Source: Straminergon stramineum (lineage: Eukaryota; Streptophyta; Bryopsida; Hypnales; Calliergonaceae). Taken from it: a DNA stretch of 64,000 bases. The notes under the pieces were generated by a model. It was given only the letters and a program-made list of their open reading frames with translations. It was not told the DNA's origin and ran no database searches. The translations under genes were made by a program, and so were the position numbers. The number at the start of each line of letters is the position of its first letter. The stretch's first letter is position 1. Below, one piece after another: positions 62,347-64,000 of this stretch. Location of the stretch: positions 1,411,910 to 1,475,909 of the forward strand of contig OY987270.1 in assembly GCA_963920665.1 (NCBI GenBank). The letters are read 5' to 3'.

Positions 62347-63996
62347 CTACTTTCCACTGGATGGACCACTACCTTCTCCCATATGACGAGTAGAACTTCT
62401 TGTAGTGAGGTGTTCAACTGATTTTTGACGAGTCGTGACCATCTGACTTGGATGAACTATTAGCCCTCCTGTTTGAAGTTCCTTGTCCACCTTAGATATT
62501 TGTTTTTTCATTTCCGAAGAGAAGTCATCATCGTCTTCACGCTTCCTTTTTTGTTTTCTCCTCAGTGATAAATCAACTTCATTTGCCTTCAAGGCTCTCA
62601 AGTTACTCTCCACTCGATCCACCATCGCTTGAACTACCTCATCATCTCCCTTCCCTTGCCAGGCCATGAGGCGATTTCCATCCAATAAGAAGGCCTTCCA
62701 ATGTCCTATAATATCAGCGATGCGCTTATCAAATGCCACTGCAACGTCTACAGATGAATGTGGTGTACTCACTGGTCTATCCGTATTGTAAACAACACAG
62801 ACCTTTGCAGCCTCTTCCAACTTCGACAACAAGAGGGCCCGACCTACGAGAGTGTGGTTATAGGCCGCATATTGCTCATCGAATTCATCTCCATGGTTCA
62901 CCTCCACCCAACTGTCATTTGGTCCTCTCTCTACTTTCTTTTCTGGAAAACGAAAGAACTTTTTGTGTTGCAAACTCCAATGTCCTCCCATATTGCGACA
63001 AAACAATTCACGGGCCGCGTCATCTACGATACCTCGAGACCGCAATTCCACCTCTCTATTGTGAGTCATCCACACGTCGGGATCCAGTGGTTGCTGAGAT
63101 TCCTCGTACAATCCATGCATCCATTCATTTGAATTCCATGTGAGTGGCCTCCCCCAATGTAGATAATTTTGGAACTTGAACGGCCCTTGATCAAGTGGAA
63201 GGGTCCAACGATTGTATTCGTGGTTTGGAGGCATGGCTTCCAAGATACCAAACATTTCGTAGAACCTCAGACTCAATGGACAACGACACTCAGCACAGAC
63301 GGAACGAACTAGCGATGCTTTCACGATGCAAGTAACATGGAAAGTGTGGCAACATTGGCCCACAGTTGAGGCACCTTCCAGTCCGAAGGGGCCTTGGCAA
63401 AGGCTACAAGAACCTTTCAAGATTGGAGAGGCTAGATCACAAGCATGCACCACTTTCTTGTCTTTGTCTTTGATGTGTGCTGAAAGTGTATTGTAAAGGA
63501 CCCATTCTTCCTCTGCTTCTAAGGCCCAATTGATGTGTGTATCTTCGTCGTTCTTGGTGTGGTTTAACCGCTCAAACATGGCATCCATGTCTCCCCAACA
63601 TGTGATCTCCGTATATCCTTTAGAGGGATGTTGGTCAAATATAGTCTTGAACCGATTCAACGAGCTTTCAATGGCATTGCAATTTTCAATGGACTCCATT
63701 GCCAATGTCTGAAGACCTACCATCGCTCAGGATACTACAGAGGGTTTGTCTTGGAGTTTTTGTACCCATGCTAACCATCGAGACTCCAAGCCACTAGAAG
63801 GCATCAATTTCTCCAAATTCAAGCACAATTTCAATCGATTCAACTCCGATTCAATAGAAACCTTTGCTTCAATTGCCTCCTCCAATTGATGCTTTAATTC
63901 TTCAAGTTCATGATCCTCGGTTTGTGTCTCCGCATTCATGCAAACTGTTGAAAGCTTTTCCATTGACGGTTGAGGTGTCGCTTCTAATCCGCTCAT
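62347..63996 (-). pseudogene. Coiled-coil/RING-finger protein, intronless, one in-frame TGA
   Basis: One frame of about 550 codons runs from ATG 63996 to the TAG-class stop at 62347, broken only by TGA at 63727-63729. Before the stop lies a Glu/Leu-rich coiled coil (about residues 26-62, LEELKHQLEEAIEAKVSIES). After it a RING-H2-like finger is clear: CSLC, then CCHTFHVTC (CxHxxHxxC spacing) and CAEC. Then come a Trp-rich segment (WTLPLDQGPFKFQNYLHWGR, WMTHNREVELRSRGI), a further alpha-helical region with FDKRIADIIGHWKAFLLDGN, and a basic KRKREDDDD stretch near the end. RING fingers of this kind usually act as ubiquitin E3 ligases; substrates are unknown. No introns, an adjacent hAT relic on the same strand and a nonsense codon suggest a repeat-associated or retrocopied gene. 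The start could lie beyond the window edge. Confidence 0.6.
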
Positions 63997-64000
63997 CTCA

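Noticed and set aside
62400..62408. CTTGTAGTG as another CACTA terminus
   Set aside because: It lies in the coding frame of the RING protein (Thr-Thr-Arg codons) and its flank does not match any left end.

Overview
The window looks like nuclear DNA of a land plant. It carries a plastid-targeted bacterial-type elongation factor P, a plant KT/HAK/KUP potassium transporter, plant-style CACTA (Tnp2) and hAT transposons, GT-AG introns of roughly 0.1-1.2 kb, and long AT-rich intergenic stretches full of small inverted-repeat elements. Short introns, relaxed intergenic spacing and this repeat content make me favour a non-seed plant (bryophyte-like, possibly a moss), but nothing here fixes the species.

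Four host genes appear intact. When spliced by hand, each gives a frame that closes exactly to its stop codon: a small basic LLPH/DUF2423-type protein (5136-6010, +, 2 exons, 118 aa); DNA topoisomerase 3-beta (9134-16065, -, 16 exons, 869 aa, catalytic Tyr330, C-terminal RG box); plastid EF-P (17998-22269, +, 7 exons, 240 aa); and a KUP/HAK transporter of the plant KUP5/KUP7-like kind (37874-42196, +, 8 exons, 790 aa). They are housekeeping genes and show no sign of forming an operon or cluster.

Everything else is repeat territory. From 19 to 43 kb runs a family of elements bounded by TTAA and the inverted terminus CCCCT(A/C)A..GCCCAAA. They look like piggyBac-type (TTAA-target) non-autonomous elements, with four clear members between 27.0 and 33.5 kb and decayed members in EF-P introns, at 7.2 kb and at 42.6 kb. 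A separate 201-bp element with perfect 32-bp inverted repeats sits in the last TOP3B intron. Two CACTA-type MITEs (43629-43813, 46107-46269) have perfect CACTACAAG/CTTGTAGTG ends and exact 3-bp target duplications. One of them splits a decayed second copy of an uncharacterised protein whose first copy starts the window.

From 47.4 to 53.3 kb lies a decayed CACTA element (Tnp2 transposase with at least four in-frame stops). From 57.7 to 62.0 kb lies a decayed hAT element with an unusual ~460-residue charged tail and GGCGGACGG-rich arrays on both sides. The window ends with an intronless coiled-coil/RING reading frame (62347-63996, -) broken by one TGA. The 53.3-57.6 kb stretch remains unexplained.

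The best candidates for something undescribed are the TTAA-flanked element family in a plant genome, the uncharacterised two-copy protein family, an initiator-tRNA-like locus with a CGT anticodon, and the hAT transposase with its long acidic/basic tail.
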